Origin: Pigoraptor vietnamica
Lineage: Eukaryota; Opisthokonta; Filasterea
DNA: 51,420 nucleotides
NCBI GenBank assembly: GCA_943704525.1
Contig: CALSCQ010001224.1
Coordinates: forward strand, 1 to 51,420
Direction: 5' to 3'
The position numbers were made by a program, and so were the translations under genes. The stretch's first letter is position 1, and each line of letters opens with the position of its first letter. Shown here piece after piece: positions 10,554 through 20,546 of the stretch. The notes under the pieces were generated by a model. The model ran no database searches and was not told where the DNA came from. It saw nothing but the letters and a program-made list of their open reading frames with translations.

Positions 10554-12899
10554 TCAGTGCGCCATCATAACGCTGTGGGCAGCCGCACCGGACGGCTTCC
10601 GCGATGAGCGCTTCTTCTTCGCAACCGGCCGCTTCGGCTTCGCGGGGTCCACCGATAGCGCGAGCTCGTCGACAGACTTCATCACCGCCGACGTGTTCGC
10701 GTCAAACACCACGTCATCGTCGTCGTCCCCGCTGTCGTCAACACCGCGAATGACGCCAGAGGCGTTCGAGTACTCGGACTCGCCGTCGCCGGAGAGTCGC
10801 GTGGTCGAACTCGCGGCCATCCGCTGCTGCTCGGCGAATGGGTAGATGATGTACGGAGGCAGCTTGTACGAGAACGCGGCGGTTATGAGCGTAATGACCG
10901 ATATGCACGCGAAGGGTATCCCCTGGTGGAAGGGAAACTCCGCATGCGACGACTGCGACCACAGCACCCCCGCGAGTGCGGGACCGACCGCGCGCGCAAG
11001 GGAGGCCATCGACTGGCCGATGCCGTTGGCGCGGCCCATTAGCTCCATAGGAACGCTCGAGTTGACGAAGATCATGATGCTTGTGAACGACGTCGCGCCG
11101 AGAGCGCCGCGGATGGTGAGGTTGGTGAGGAGGACGGCCCACAGGACGCCCTGGGGGAGATGCGCCTCGACGATGTAGTGGAGGACGGGGAACGTCATGA
11201 GGACGGGGACGGTCGCGTAGAGGCACCAGCGATAGCAGTTCTGCGAAGGAACGGCAGGGATTTAGTGTTGGAAGGTTGCGCGTTTAAACAACTTAGACGC
11301 ACAAGGCCATACACAGGCACGCACGCACGCACGCACGCACGCGCACACACACACACACGCGCGCGCGCGCGCATGATCACAGAAAACAAACGCCGCACTC
11401 CGCACCCACCATGAGCCCGATCTTCGCAACGACAAAGCGGTACAGCACGAGCGTGTAGAAGAGCACCGTCCCGCCCATGATGCTCAGCGACATCCCAATA
11501 CGGCCCGAAGTGAACCCCAGCCCTCCGTGCTCCGGGGCCGTCGAGCAGAACAGCGGGTACGTCTCATCCATCATAATGTAGACAAACGCGAGCATGCCGT
11601 AAAGTGACGTCGTCAGCCACACCATCTTGCCAAGCGCAGGCGCCTTCGGTTGCGTCGACGAGGAAAATGTCCGGCGTCGCCGTGACCCCTTCGCTACGAC
11701 CGCCGTGATCTTCACCTCTTCAACGTCAACGCCGACGTCGGCGTGCTTGAGGCCGTCGTCGAGCGCTTCGCCCTCCGTCGCATCCTCCGCGTCAACGTCG
11801 TACTCGGCGTCGGACTGCTCGAGCGGCGCGTAACCACCGCGGGTGTTACGCAGCGCCGACAGGAGTCCGCGCGGGCCCCCGCGCACATGACTATTGTCAC
11901 AGTCGCCCACGCCGCTGTCGCCAAGACCGGCCTCCCCCTTCTCCTCATCGGCACAGGCCGCAGCGCTCCCGGGGCGCGAATCGCCGTCCCCTGTCTCGCC
12001 GTCGCGCTCACCAACAAGTGCGTCGAGCTCAAGGTCGCTCCCATCGCCGTCGTCAGCGGACACGCCCTCCGCCCTTCGCGGTCGGGGTGTCTCCTTGAGC
12101 AGGAACACGGTGAGCACGAAGCTCAGCGCTACAAAGGACGCCGCGACGAGGCACGGCAGGAGGTAGCGGTGCTTTCCAAACAGGCCGCTCTCCGAGAAAA
12201 GCGAGGGGTACTGGCGCGCAGGGTCCGCCAGCAAGCCGCCGACAGCAGGTGCCACGATGCTGCCGGTGCCCCACGCAAGTGACAGCACCGCAAACGCATT
12301 GCTTTGGTTCGTCGAGTCCGTCACCTTCCCAAGATAGCTCTTCAGGACGCCGATATTCCCGTTAAGGAGTCCCGCGGTGATCCGCGACGCCGCCGCCATG
12401 GCCACGGACGTGCTGAACCCAAACACGAGCGTCGACGCCATCGTACCGAGGAGACTGACCATCACGACGAGTTTTGTGCCGTAGCGGTCGGCCATGACGC
12501 CCCACACGTAGCTGCTGAGGAATTGCCCGAACGCAAAGCACGCGGCGACGGCGCCCGCGAACGTGCCGACCTGATCTGGCCTTACGCCGGGCATGTCGCG
12601 CATCATGAAGGGGATGAAGCTGTGAAGGAGGAAGAGAGGGGCGTTAGAAGAGCGTGCAGAGTGTGCGTTGGCGAAAGAGTGACTGAGTGCGTGTGCGCAG
12701 GATGTTGTGGTTCATGACGCACAAGCCAACAAACACGAGACAAAAAGAAGAAAACATTGAGGTCCGCGTGCACCGTACACAAACAAAGAGCGCGCAACAG
12801 CACTCACGGGAAGAGCACGGTAATTTGAAATGCCTCCGCAAATTGGACGACGGCGACGACCGTCATGGGCCGCCGCGGCAAAGGAGTCGCCGCCTTCAT
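10554..12899 (-). CDS. MFS transporter, ZIFL-like
   Basis: Three exons on the minus strand (12899-12808, 12619-11410, 11240-10554) give about 661 aa. The ATG at 12899 has an in-frame stop just upstream. A multi-pass major facilitator protein: the first helix runs VAVVQFAEAFQITVLFPFIPFMMRD; motif A is GVMADRYGTKLVV between helices 2 and 3; then AVLSLAWGTGSIVAPAVGGLLADPARQYP and LFGKHRYLLPCLVAA, which mark the ZIFL / yeast YCR023C-type drug:H+ antiporter relatives. The central cytosolic loop (about residues 205-330) is unusually long and acidic (Asp/Glu/Gly/Ser-rich). The C-terminal half holds the remaining helices, then a Ser/Asp tail and a basic end (KPKRPVAKKKRSSRK). The substrate cannot be told from sequence. 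It is convergent with CARS2. Confidence 0.88.
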
Positions 12900-13370
12900 T
12901 CTCCTCAGTCACAATGTCTTCCAAGAGCCGAGTGACGGAGAGAGGGCAAACTGACAGCACAAACACACAATTACGCGTGTAGAGAGCCACTCATGGCTGT
13001 AGTAGAGAGTGCATGCGTTTGTGTGGGTGCGGAGAGGGAGACGGGCGAACTGTGCGATGTCGGGGGCGTGTGCCCAGCTATCAAACCGCAATGTCCAGTC
13101 AACTGCTGCAAGACGTGCGAAAAGACAGTTATACGCAACACATACGCAAACGCACACACACCCAGACACTCTTGTATCCTACGCACGCACACACACATGC
13201 ACTGTCTTCACGCGTGCACATGCGTGCGTGAGGAGTGCAGAACGTGAGAGCACGGGGATATTGCAGGTGTTGGCATGACGTAATATTTTCTCAGTTTCCA
13301 GGACTCAACGACTGTCACTCGGGACTTTTAATTTGAAAACACAACATTTTGTGCAAAAATTGGAGGCATC
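12900..13370. other. Spacer, no gene seen
   Basis: 470 bp between the MFS transporter start and the 3' end of the next leftward gene. CA-rich patches lie near 13140-13200. Nothing else supported. Confidence 0.5.
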
Positions 13371-14632
13371 TCAATCATATCCGATCCCGTTTCCGTCCGT
13401 GACGTAAGGGTTCTCAGCCGGGCTGACTGGACGGCTGGCGTCGCACACAAACAGCTCGACGTCCGTGATGCGCTCGGGGCCGCTGCCTCCGTAGAAGATG
13501 TCCCCACGCGAGTAGGAGCCCATTTTCGACGACCAGTTGTCTCGCTTGTCCGCCAAGTTGTTGACGGTGAGTTCGCCGTTGCTCCCGAACGCGCACGTCT
13601 TCCCCGTCGGCGTCACCGTGTTGTACGTTGTGCATTCGAAGATGGCCGGCGCCATGGGCTTGCCAGTGTTTCGCAGCACGAAGAGTTTCGTCGACATGGT
13701 TGTGCCCCGCGTGAGATGCTGCGTCGAGAGATTGGGAATGCCCGCACCGAAGAGCACCGACTTGGTCCTGAAAACGGCAATGATTTGCTTCCCCGTCGAG
13801 CCCCTCGCGCCGTTCGTTGGCTGTGGAATGCGCGCGTGGAAGTCCGCGGGCGAGAACCCGTCCCGCGTCGCCCTGTAGACGAGGCTCCACACGCGTCCGT
13901 GCGACGGTGGAAACCACGCGAGGAGTTGCGTGCGCTGGGCGCCGTCCAGCAGCGCAGTGCCTTCGAACGACGGCGTCGGAAAGTAGTCGGCGCCGAGCTC
14001 TCGGAAGAGCCGCCCGAGCAGCGCGTTCATGTCCTTCGTGCTCTCCTTGATTGCGCCGTACTTGGAGGGCTGCTGCGTCGTCTGCTCATCGACCTCTCCG
14101 ACGGCGACTTGGACGATTTCGAAGTTGGCCTGGAACCGGCGCAGCGCATCGACGATAATCTCCTTCTCCTTCAGCATGTCGAACTTGTCCACGACGCGCA
14201 TCATGTCGTCGTTGAGGCGCTTGATGTCCTCCCACGTCTTGGGTGCGTAATTCAGCTTGTCGCTGCGTCAGATTACGGGCCTCAGCACATACTTCAGGGG
14301 GCACGGCATAGCTCAGGGAGTGCGCGACGGCAGCAGCCGACCCACTTGAAGATGTCCGTAATCCCGGCGTCCATTTTCCCGCGGAAGGTCCATTCGTCGA
14401 GGAGGCTGTCCATGGCAACGCTCGTCGCCGTCTCGCTCACCGTGAACTTTGGGGACGTCTCGCTGTTTCCTGCACGTGCCTTGAGCGTTGCTTTCGATGC
14501 GCCCTCCTCGCACTTGTCGACGAGGCGCAGGGGATAGGAGTACGTCGTGAAGCTGCCCTTTGCCTCGACTTTGGCGATAATCTCGTTGTTGATGGCGTGG
14601 ATCGCCCTTATCATCTGCACGAGCTCGTCCAT
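13371..14632 (-). CDS. Coiled-coil/TLDc-like protein, copy A1
   Basis: Two exons (14632-14346, 14262-13371; donor GTGGGT, phase 2) give about 392 aa. The N-terminal half is helical and charged: MDELVQMIRAIHAINNEIIAKVEAK opens it, and residues about 97-160 (YAPKTWEDIKRLNDDMMRVV ... ALRRFQANFEIVQVAVGEVDE) look like a coiled coil. The C-terminal half resembles a TLDc domain: LLAWFPPSHGRVWSLVYRAT, RDGFSPADFHARI, a following strand IIAVFRTKSVLFGAG, and a closing GGSGPERITDVELF. TLDc proteins include OXR1 and amoebozoan signalling proteins, but no catalytic role can be assigned. An in-frame ATG also exists at 14719; the start at 14632 was chosen because copies A2 and A3 begin at the same MDE. The family has three members here. 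Confidence 0.65.
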
Positions 14633-14824
14633 ACTGCCGGTGGGGTGGACGCCGCCTCTGTTTGTGGTCGTTCGTTGACAGTCTGTTTGGTTTTTGTGCC
14701 GAAGGCAAGTCGGTTGCATTGGACTTTCAAACGAGGCACGTGTTATTCCCGACGCTCGGTTAGCCGGCCAGGTTATCTTGATCCTCCGGGTTACCTTTTC
14801 GGTGTGCAGTTGTCCAACTCGGTA

Positions 14825-14866
14825 GTCTGATGCAGGGGTACTCCCGTGACTACCCCTGGTCTGATG
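14825..14866. mobile_element. 26-bp hAT-like palindrome with 8-bp target duplication
   Basis: A 26-bp imperfect palindrome (14833-14858) beginning CAGGGGTACTC and ending ACTACCCCTG, flanked on both sides by exactly GTCTGATG (14825-14832, 14859-14866). Ends of the form CAGGG...CCCTG plus an 8-bp direct repeat are the signature of hAT-family transposition. The element is little more than two terminal repeats joined head to head. A near-identical one sits at 22118-22145 with a different 8-bp duplication. Confidence 0.6.
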
Positions 14867-14870
14867 TGTC

Positions 14871-14891
14871 CAGGGCTTAAAAGCGCCCTTG
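14871..14891. repeat. Short palindrome related to 21908-21927
   Basis: CAGGGCTTAAAAGCG followed by CCCTTG, an imperfect hairpin 4 bp after the previous element. Its relative at 21908 has CAAGGGCTCTAAAGCCCTTG. No clear direct repeat flanks this copy. Confidence 0.45.
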
Positions 14892-15568
14892 GTGTGCGTG
14901 CAAATACGTGGTGCATGTGTGCGTGTGGGCGGGGGAGGGGGAGTGAGGTCCGTGAGCTACGGGCAGTAACTACCCTGTGACGGTGCCGGCTGCCGCCTAT
15001 ACTAATACAGCCGCTGCCCGGCGCCGGCGGACGGCTGCCGCCGGCCGCCGGCGTCCTCCAACATTGGCTAAGGCGCAGACCGCCAATTGTGTTGAGCGCC
15101 GTTCAACGACGAAAACGCAGAAGGGCCTCTTAAAAATGCAAAGATTGCAATTAGAACTTGCAGATACTTTTTTGCCGTAGAAAGCTTTGAGAAGTGTGGT
15201 AGCCCAGTTCATGTTAGTTACTAAATTTAAGGCGTCCGTCTTTCACGGCGCCACTCAATCGGACACTCGAACCCCGCGATGGTCACCCACGTCGGACGAG
15301 CCAGCGCAATGTGCAGCCGGAGCCGACGCAGTGGACCCCAGCATTGCGCTTGAAGCAATTGAGTCTCCAAAATGTCCCGCACTCATTTCTCAGTTTGAAC
15401 CCCATTCATTTCAGCGATGGGTGACAACTGAGACAGGGAATACAGGCGCGCACGCACACTGACCCCAATCGGAGACGCACGCTGCGTGCACACAACTCAC
15501 CGACAGCAAGAACGACGGCACGGCGACAGCATGCTCAACGTCTAAAAAATGGAGCGCAGACAAAGTTC

Positions 15569-16695
15569 TCAACGTTTCCTCCGTTCCCCGCGACCTATCA
15601 CTGGTGGTCGGAGGCCAGCAGCAGTCCACCAGCTCATTCGATTCGAGATGTAGCCTCCCATGGTATAGCCGTAGCCGTCCATTCGCCGCAAATCCTCCAA
15701 AAGGCCCGTACAACCGTATGTGTTGAGCACTTCCACCGACGAAAGCGCCGAAATGTCCGTTATGTTGATGCAGAAGGCGATATCAAGCTCACGCACACCC
15801 CCGAGCATGCTCACGTCACGCACGGGCGTCTCGCAAAGCGACAGCCTACGCACGCCCGCAAGCGCAGACACGTCCTCCACTGGGCAATGGTCGAGCACGA
15901 GGGTGTCGACCCCGCCGAGTGCAGACACATGGCGCACGTTCTTGCAGTGTGACAGGTCCAGATACTTGACGGAACGAAGCGACGACACGTCCGAAAATGA
16001 GCCAAATGTGCGCAAGTAAGGGACATTCGCAAGCACCGAAATGTCGGCGCAGTCGGCTGCCCCTACGCTAACGCACGTCGACCGCGCAAGGGGCGAGAGG
16101 TCGCTGAACCGCAAATACTCCAAACACACGGTGTGGACGCCCTCCAGCGCGCTTATATCCCTCACGAGCGGACATTTGCTCATACGGAAGTAACGCAGGC
16201 GACCGTTCGCCAGTGGAGACAAATCGACGAGCGAATATAGGCCATAAATCGCGAGCACTTCGACGTTGCGCAGCGCAGAGAGGTCCGTGATGTTGCGGCT
16301 GAGGCTGAATTGCAGCGCAACGGCCGTCCCAAGCACGTCGAGGTCGGCGTTCGTGAAGGGTATCGTGCAATACACATCGAGCGTGCGGAACCCTCGCAGC
16401 GCCGACACGTGCTTGAGCTCTCGGAAATCCGACAAATCAACAAGTGTGCGCTCGCGGGGGATGGTCGAAGGAAACTCTTTCGACGCCCTGTCGTACAAAC
16501 ACAGCCTCCGCGCTGCGTCCCGTCTCAACACGAACGGGCGCACGCGCGACACGAGCTCACGCAGGCTGCGGTTGACCTTGCGCACGGCCGCAACCTCCTT
16601 GTCCCCAAGATAGGGCACGACATGCGACAGAAACACTCCAGGGGAAGGTCCAACAGGAGACTGCCGTGCGAGGGCGAAAGAGAGTCGTCGCCCAT
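15569..16695 (-). pseudogene. F-box/LRR protein, copy 2 (frameshifted)
   Basis: Aligned to copies 1 and 3, the gene should start at the ATG at 16693-16695 (MGDDSLSPSHG, then SLLLDLP). One base is missing near 16636, where copy 1 has AAACACCTCC and this copy AAACACTCC on the plus strand. That throws the F-box out of frame with the rest. Downstream, the LRR frame is open to the stop at 15569, from VFLSHVVPYLGDKEVAAVRK through about ten repeats. The open frame has no ATG upstream of the F-box; its first Met lies inside the LRRs. The C-terminal tail (LLEDLRRMDGYGYTMGGYISN) is almost identical to copy 3. It could be a young pseudogene or a single-base assembly error; the LRR part shows no other damage. 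Confidence 0.7.
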
Positions 16696-17103
16696 TGCTT
16701 CGGGGGGACGGTGTGCACGAGCGAGAAGAGAGTTGTCGGCGACGGAGTGCAAAGCCACTCGCCAGGGCGCAGTAATAAACGTTCTCCCTTGCTCCCACTG
16801 CCCGAGGCGAGCCGCTAATTTACGATCGGGATCAGATCGGAATTTTGGAGCACGACCTGTACGCTGGAGTGAGGTGGCCGGGCGGCCGCACCTTTGCTCC
16901 CTCGAAACGACGCTGCAAACCGAGCGTTGCGCCTGAATCAACTGGATCCTCAATATATCGCGCTCATTTTATCGGTTTGAACGCCATTCATTCAGCGATG
17001 AGTGCCAGAGACACTTCTGCCGATAGCGTACGCACGCACACTGAAGCCGAATAGGGAACGCACGGCCGGCACAAGCCTCAGACAGCGGCAAGATAGCCGG
17101 CAT
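16696..17103. other. Spacer between F-box/LRR copies 2 and 3
   Basis: 408 bp of 5' flank of copy 2 and 3' flank of copy 3. No gene or repeat supported. Confidence 0.5.
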
Positions 17104-18270
17104 TCAGCTGAGTTCCGAACGTTCAAAAAACCGCGCGCACACAAAACTCTCAGCGAAGTTCCTCCGTTCCCCGCGCCCTCTCACCGGGGGTACGAGCCCA
17201 GCAGCGGTCCACCAGCTCATTCGGTTCGAGATGTAGCCTCCCATGGTATAGCCGTAGCCGTCCATTCGCCGCAGATCCTCCAAAAGGCCCGTACAACCGT
17301 ATGTGTTGAGTACTTCGACCGACGAAAGCGCCGAAATGTCCGTTATGTTGTTGCAGAACGCGATATCAAGCTCACGCACACTCCCGAGCATGCTCACGTC
17401 ACGCACGGGCGTCTCGCGCAGCGACAGCCTGCGCAAGCCCGCAAGCGCAGACACGTCCTCCACTGGGCAATGGTCGAGCACGAGGGTGTCGACCCCGCCG
17501 AGTGCAGACACATCGCGCACATTCCTGCACCACGACAGGTCCAAATACTTGACGGACCGAAGCGACGACACGTCCGAAAATGAGCCAGATATATGCAAAT
17601 AAGGCACATTCGCAAGCACCGAAATGTCGGCGCCGTTGGGGACCGCGACGCTCACGCACATCGACCGCGCAAGGGGCGAGAGGTCGCTGAACTTGCCCGT
17701 CACATGCACAGTATGGACGCCCTCCAGCGCGCGTATGTCGCGGACGAGCGGACATGCACTCATACTGAAGTAGCGCAGGCGACCGTTCGCCAGCGGAGAC
17801 AGATCGACGAGCGAGTCCAAGAAACAAATGTCGAGCACTTCGACGTTGCGCAGCGCAGAGAGGTCCGTGATGTTGGGACTGTGGCTGAAGCGCAGCGCAA
17901 AGGCTGTCCCAAGCACGTCGAGGTCGGCGTTCGTGAAGGGTATCGTGCAGTACAGATCGAGCGTGCAAAACCCTCGCAGCGCCGACACGTGCTTGAGCTT
18001 GCCGAAATTCGACAACGGAACGAGCGCGCGCTCGCGGGGGATGGTCGAAGGGAACTCTTCCGACGCAGTGTCGTCCGTACACAGCCTCACTGCAGCGTCC
18101 CGTCGAAGAACGAAAGGGCGCACGCGCGACACGACTTCACGCATGCTGCGGTTGACCTTGCGCACGGTCGCAACCTCGTTGTTTACGAGATAGGGCACGA
18201 CATGCGACAGAAACACCTCCACGGGAAGGTCCAGCAGGAGATTCCGCGGAGAAAGAGCGTCGTCGCACAT
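17104..18270 (-). CDS. F-box/LRR protein, copy 3
   Basis: A 388-aa intronless member of the family. F-box at residues about 11-45 (LLLDLPVEVFLSHVVPYLVN ... VRKVNRSMREVVSRVRPFVL), then about ten leucine-rich repeats such as VKYLDLSWCRNVRDVSALGG and VDTLVLDHCPVEDVSALAG. It is a probable SCF substrate receptor, inferred from the F-box plus LRR layout. It lies about 400 bp upstream of copy 2 in the same orientation, and the two share a near-identical C-terminal block, so this is a tandem duplication with probable later gene conversion. Its C-terminus is extended past GRGERR by about 18 residues (FAESFVCARFFERSELS) that the other copies lack. Confidence 0.8.
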   Translation of the reverse strand: MCDDALSPRNLLLDLPVEVFLSHVVPYLVNNEVATVRKVNRSMREVVSRVRPFVLRRDAAVRLCTDDTASEEFPSTIPRERALVPLSNFGKLKHVSALRGFCTLDLYCTIPFTNADLDVLGTAFALRFSHSPNITDLSALRNVEVLDICFLDSLVDLSPLANGRLRYFSMSACPLVRDIRALEGVHTVHVTGKFSDLSPLARSMCVSVAVPNGADISVLANVPYLHISGSFSDVSSLRSVKYLDLSWCRNVRDVSALGGVDTLVLDHCPVEDVSALAGLRRLSLRETPVRDVSMLGSVRELDIAFCNNITDISALSSVEVLNTYGCTGLLEDLRRMDGYGYTMGGYISNRMSWWTAAGLVPPVRGRGERRNFAESFVCARFFERSELS

Positions 18271-18685
18271 CGTTTCGGGGGGACGGCGTGCACGGAGCGA
18301 AGGGAGAGTTGTCGGCGACGGAGTTCAAGTGTCACTTTCCGGTGTTATATAGCAATCGTCCCTTTTTGCTGCCGTCGCGTTTTCGCGCATGTCAGTGGGC
18401 CAAAACACAACACGGCAGTTTTACGATTCATCGGAAAAAACGCGTCGATCGGGGGGAGTCTTTCTTCAGTGTCACACTCAGCAGGGCTCAAAGAGTGCGA
18501 GGTTGAAAGTGTCGTCATGCAGCGTTGTGCCTCCATTTTCTATGGCTTCGACACTTCTGCGTTGTGCCCAAACCATGCGCAAACACTCTGACAAATTAGA
18601 GCGCCGGTCCGGAAGAGTGTCTTGCGTGTGGGACGGAGAATGGCTTCGCACTAACTGACACCGCAGAATTCTCTGGCCTTTTTCA
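18271..18685. other. Spacer, no gene seen
   Basis: 415 bp between F-box/LRR copy 3 and the 3' end of TLDc-like copy A2. Nothing supported. Confidence 0.5.
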
Positions 18686-20065
18686 TTAACTTTCTTCACT
18701 ATGATATGCCGCCCTTGCGCCAAACTCGGACGAAAACACCTCAACGTCGGCGATGCGGTCGGGTTCCGTTCCGCCGTAAAAGATGTGTTCGCCGTACTTG
18801 CCGTTGATGCCTTCCGGGTTGGAGCTCCAGTTTCGACGGTTCGCTGAGAGGTTGCCGACATTCAACTCGCCGTCGTCGCCCACACTCAGCATACTGGACT
18901 CGTGCATTGTGTCGTTGATAGCCAACGAGCGCGAGAGGACGACTGGGCCCACCCGCGGTTTTCGCAAGTTGCGTAGTACGAAAAGCTTCGCAAACACTCT
19001 CTGGCACGTGGATTCGGAAAAGTGAGCGTTCGTGTCCGACAAATACGCACCAAAGAGCGCCGCTGTCGTCCGTAATACCGCAACCATGTGATGGCGCGCG
19101 GACGATTCGGTCTGCGCGGTGGGAATGCGCGCGTGAAAGTCCGCGGGCGAGAACCCGTCCCGCGTCGCCGTGTAGACGAGGCTCCACACGCGTCCGTGCG
19201 ACGGCGGAAACCACGCGAGGAGCTGCGTGCGCTGTGCGCCATCCAGCAGCGCAGTGCCTTCGAACGACGGCGTCGGAAAGTAATCCACTCCCAGCTGTAC
19301 GGAGAGGTCGCCAAGCAACCTGTTCAAGCGACTCGTACCCTCCTGGACGCTGTCGTACTTGGAGGGCTGCTGCGTCGTGCGCTCGTCGACCTCTCCGATT
19401 GCGACTTGGACGATCTCAAAGTTGGTCTTGAACCGCCGTAGAGCGTCGACGACCGCGTCCGTCTCTCGAAGCAGAGCAAACTTGTCCACGACGCGCATCA
19501 TGTCGTCGTTCAGTCGCTTGACGTCTTCCCACGTCTTGGGCGCGTAATCGAGCCTGTTGCTGGCGGTGTGTGCATTCGGCATTGAGTTGACTGTGCCGGT
19601 GCCAGCGCAAGATTTTGTCGTGATTGCACTGCTTATAAAGAGCACGGTTTGAACGCACACAATGAGTGTCCGCGTTTGACGCAACAAGCACCACAATAGC
19701 GAATGCATGCGACATCTTTTGAACTGAAGCGCTCGCAAGAAGGCGCGGACTGTGCAGTTATCGAACGATGCCCGAGCAACCCACTTGAAAATATCCTCGA
19801 CGTTCCCGTCCAGTGTCTCGGCAAACCGCCACTCTTCCAGCACATCCTGCACGTAGACCGTCGCGGTCGTCTCGTGCACCGCAAACGTGGCGCGTGTGTC
19901 CCTATCGGCCCCGGTGTTTGCGCCTGCGCCACCGGCACAGCCGTGTGTGTTGACGATGTGCAGCGGGTACGAATAGACGCTGAAGCTCTCCTTCGCCTCA
20001 ACCTTTGCGATGATCTCCTTGTTGACGACGCCAATCGCCCTCAGTTTCTGAATGAGTTCGTCCAT
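18686..20065 (-). CDS. Coiled-coil/TLDc-like protein, copy A2
   Basis: Two exons (20065-19785, 19559-18686) aligned to copy A1 give about 384 aa, with the same donor context (TTCAA before GTGGGT) and the same acceptor position as A1. N-terminus MDELIQKLRAIGVVNKEIIAK; helical region YAPKTWEDVKRLNDDMMRVV; TLDc-like region VWSLVYTATRDGFSPADFHA, then a closing GGTEPDRIADVEVF. The 225-nt intron is a multiple of three and contains no in-frame stop, so the unspliced message would read through and add 75 residues, including a hydrophobic stretch (LIVCVQTVLFISSAITT). The core shares near-identical DNA with A1 around the RDGFSPADFHARI codons. Function unknown. Confidence 0.65.
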   Translation of the reverse strand: MDELIQKLRAIGVVNKEIIAKVEAKESFSVYSYPLHIVNTHGCAGGAGANTGADRDTRATFAVHETTATVYVQDVLEEWRFAETLDGNVEDIFKWVARASFDNCTVRAFLRALQFKRCRMHSLLWCLLRQTRTLIVCVQTVLFISSAITTKSCAGTGTVNSMPNAHTASNRLDYAPKTWEDVKRLNDDMMRVVDKFALLRETDAVVDALRRFKTNFEIVQVAIGEVDERTTQQPSKYDSVQEGTSRLNRLLGDLSVQLGVDYFPTPSFEGTALLDGAQRTQLLAWFPPSHGRVWSLVYTATRDGFSPADFHARIPTAQTESSARHHMVAVLRTTAALFGAYLSDTNAHFSESTCQRVFAKLFVLRNLRKPRVGPVVLSRSLAINDTMHESSMLSVGDDGELNVGNLSANRRNWSSNPEGINGKYGEHIFYGGTEPDRIADVEVFSSEFGARAAYHSEES

Positions 20066-20546
20066 GGGAGCTTCACTCTCGACGTCGGCACGGCTGCACA
20101 CCGTGTGTCGTCATCAACTTTTGGCAATCGGCCGAGTCCAGACACCTGAACCATCTGACAGCACTTACTGAACGGGCCGAGCTGCCCCGGTGCCGAGCCG
20201 GCGCCGCCGTGCATGCGCCCATGACGCGGATCCCTTTCACTGGGACCTTCAACATATTGCGCACTCAAACCGCACTCACACAGGTGCACATCCCTGGGCC
20301 GCGCCAGTGGATCGCGTCGTTCTGCCGGCTTGAATGCAATGACACGGCGCACACCGGCCACATCGGCCGGCCGCAGCCAGCCAGTTGGGGCGCCACGGGC
20401 GGCCCCGACTCAGACTTGGCCTTGCTGACCGGCTGGCTGGCCACTGAGGCGCCGGCAAAAGCGCACAACTTATTGGCTTAATTTTATGTGCACGCATATA
20501 TCATTGAGTCTGCTCTTGAGTCCACATCACTTCAGTTGACCGTCAA
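20066..20546. other. Spacer with GC-rich palindromic sequence
   Basis: 480 bp between A2 and A3. At 20355-20460 the DNA is rich in CCGGCC, CAGCCAGCCAG and CTGGCTGG words that can pair with each other. No gene supported. Confidence 0.4.

Larger units (their letters stand above)
14633..15568. other. Spacer with miniature palindromes, otherwise empty
   Basis: 936 bp between copy A1 and F-box/LRR copy 2. It holds the bounded palindrome at 14825-14866 and a second hairpin at 14871-14891 (CAGGGC ... GCCCTTG). A GC-rich CCGCCGGCCGCCGG-type stretch lies near 15003-15056. No coding region I can support. Confidence 0.5.

Noticed and set aside
15240-15285. Minus-strand GGGGTTCGAGT resembling a tRNA T-loop
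   Set aside because: The T-arm stem does not pair fully, and no D-arm, anticodon arm or acceptor stem fits around it.
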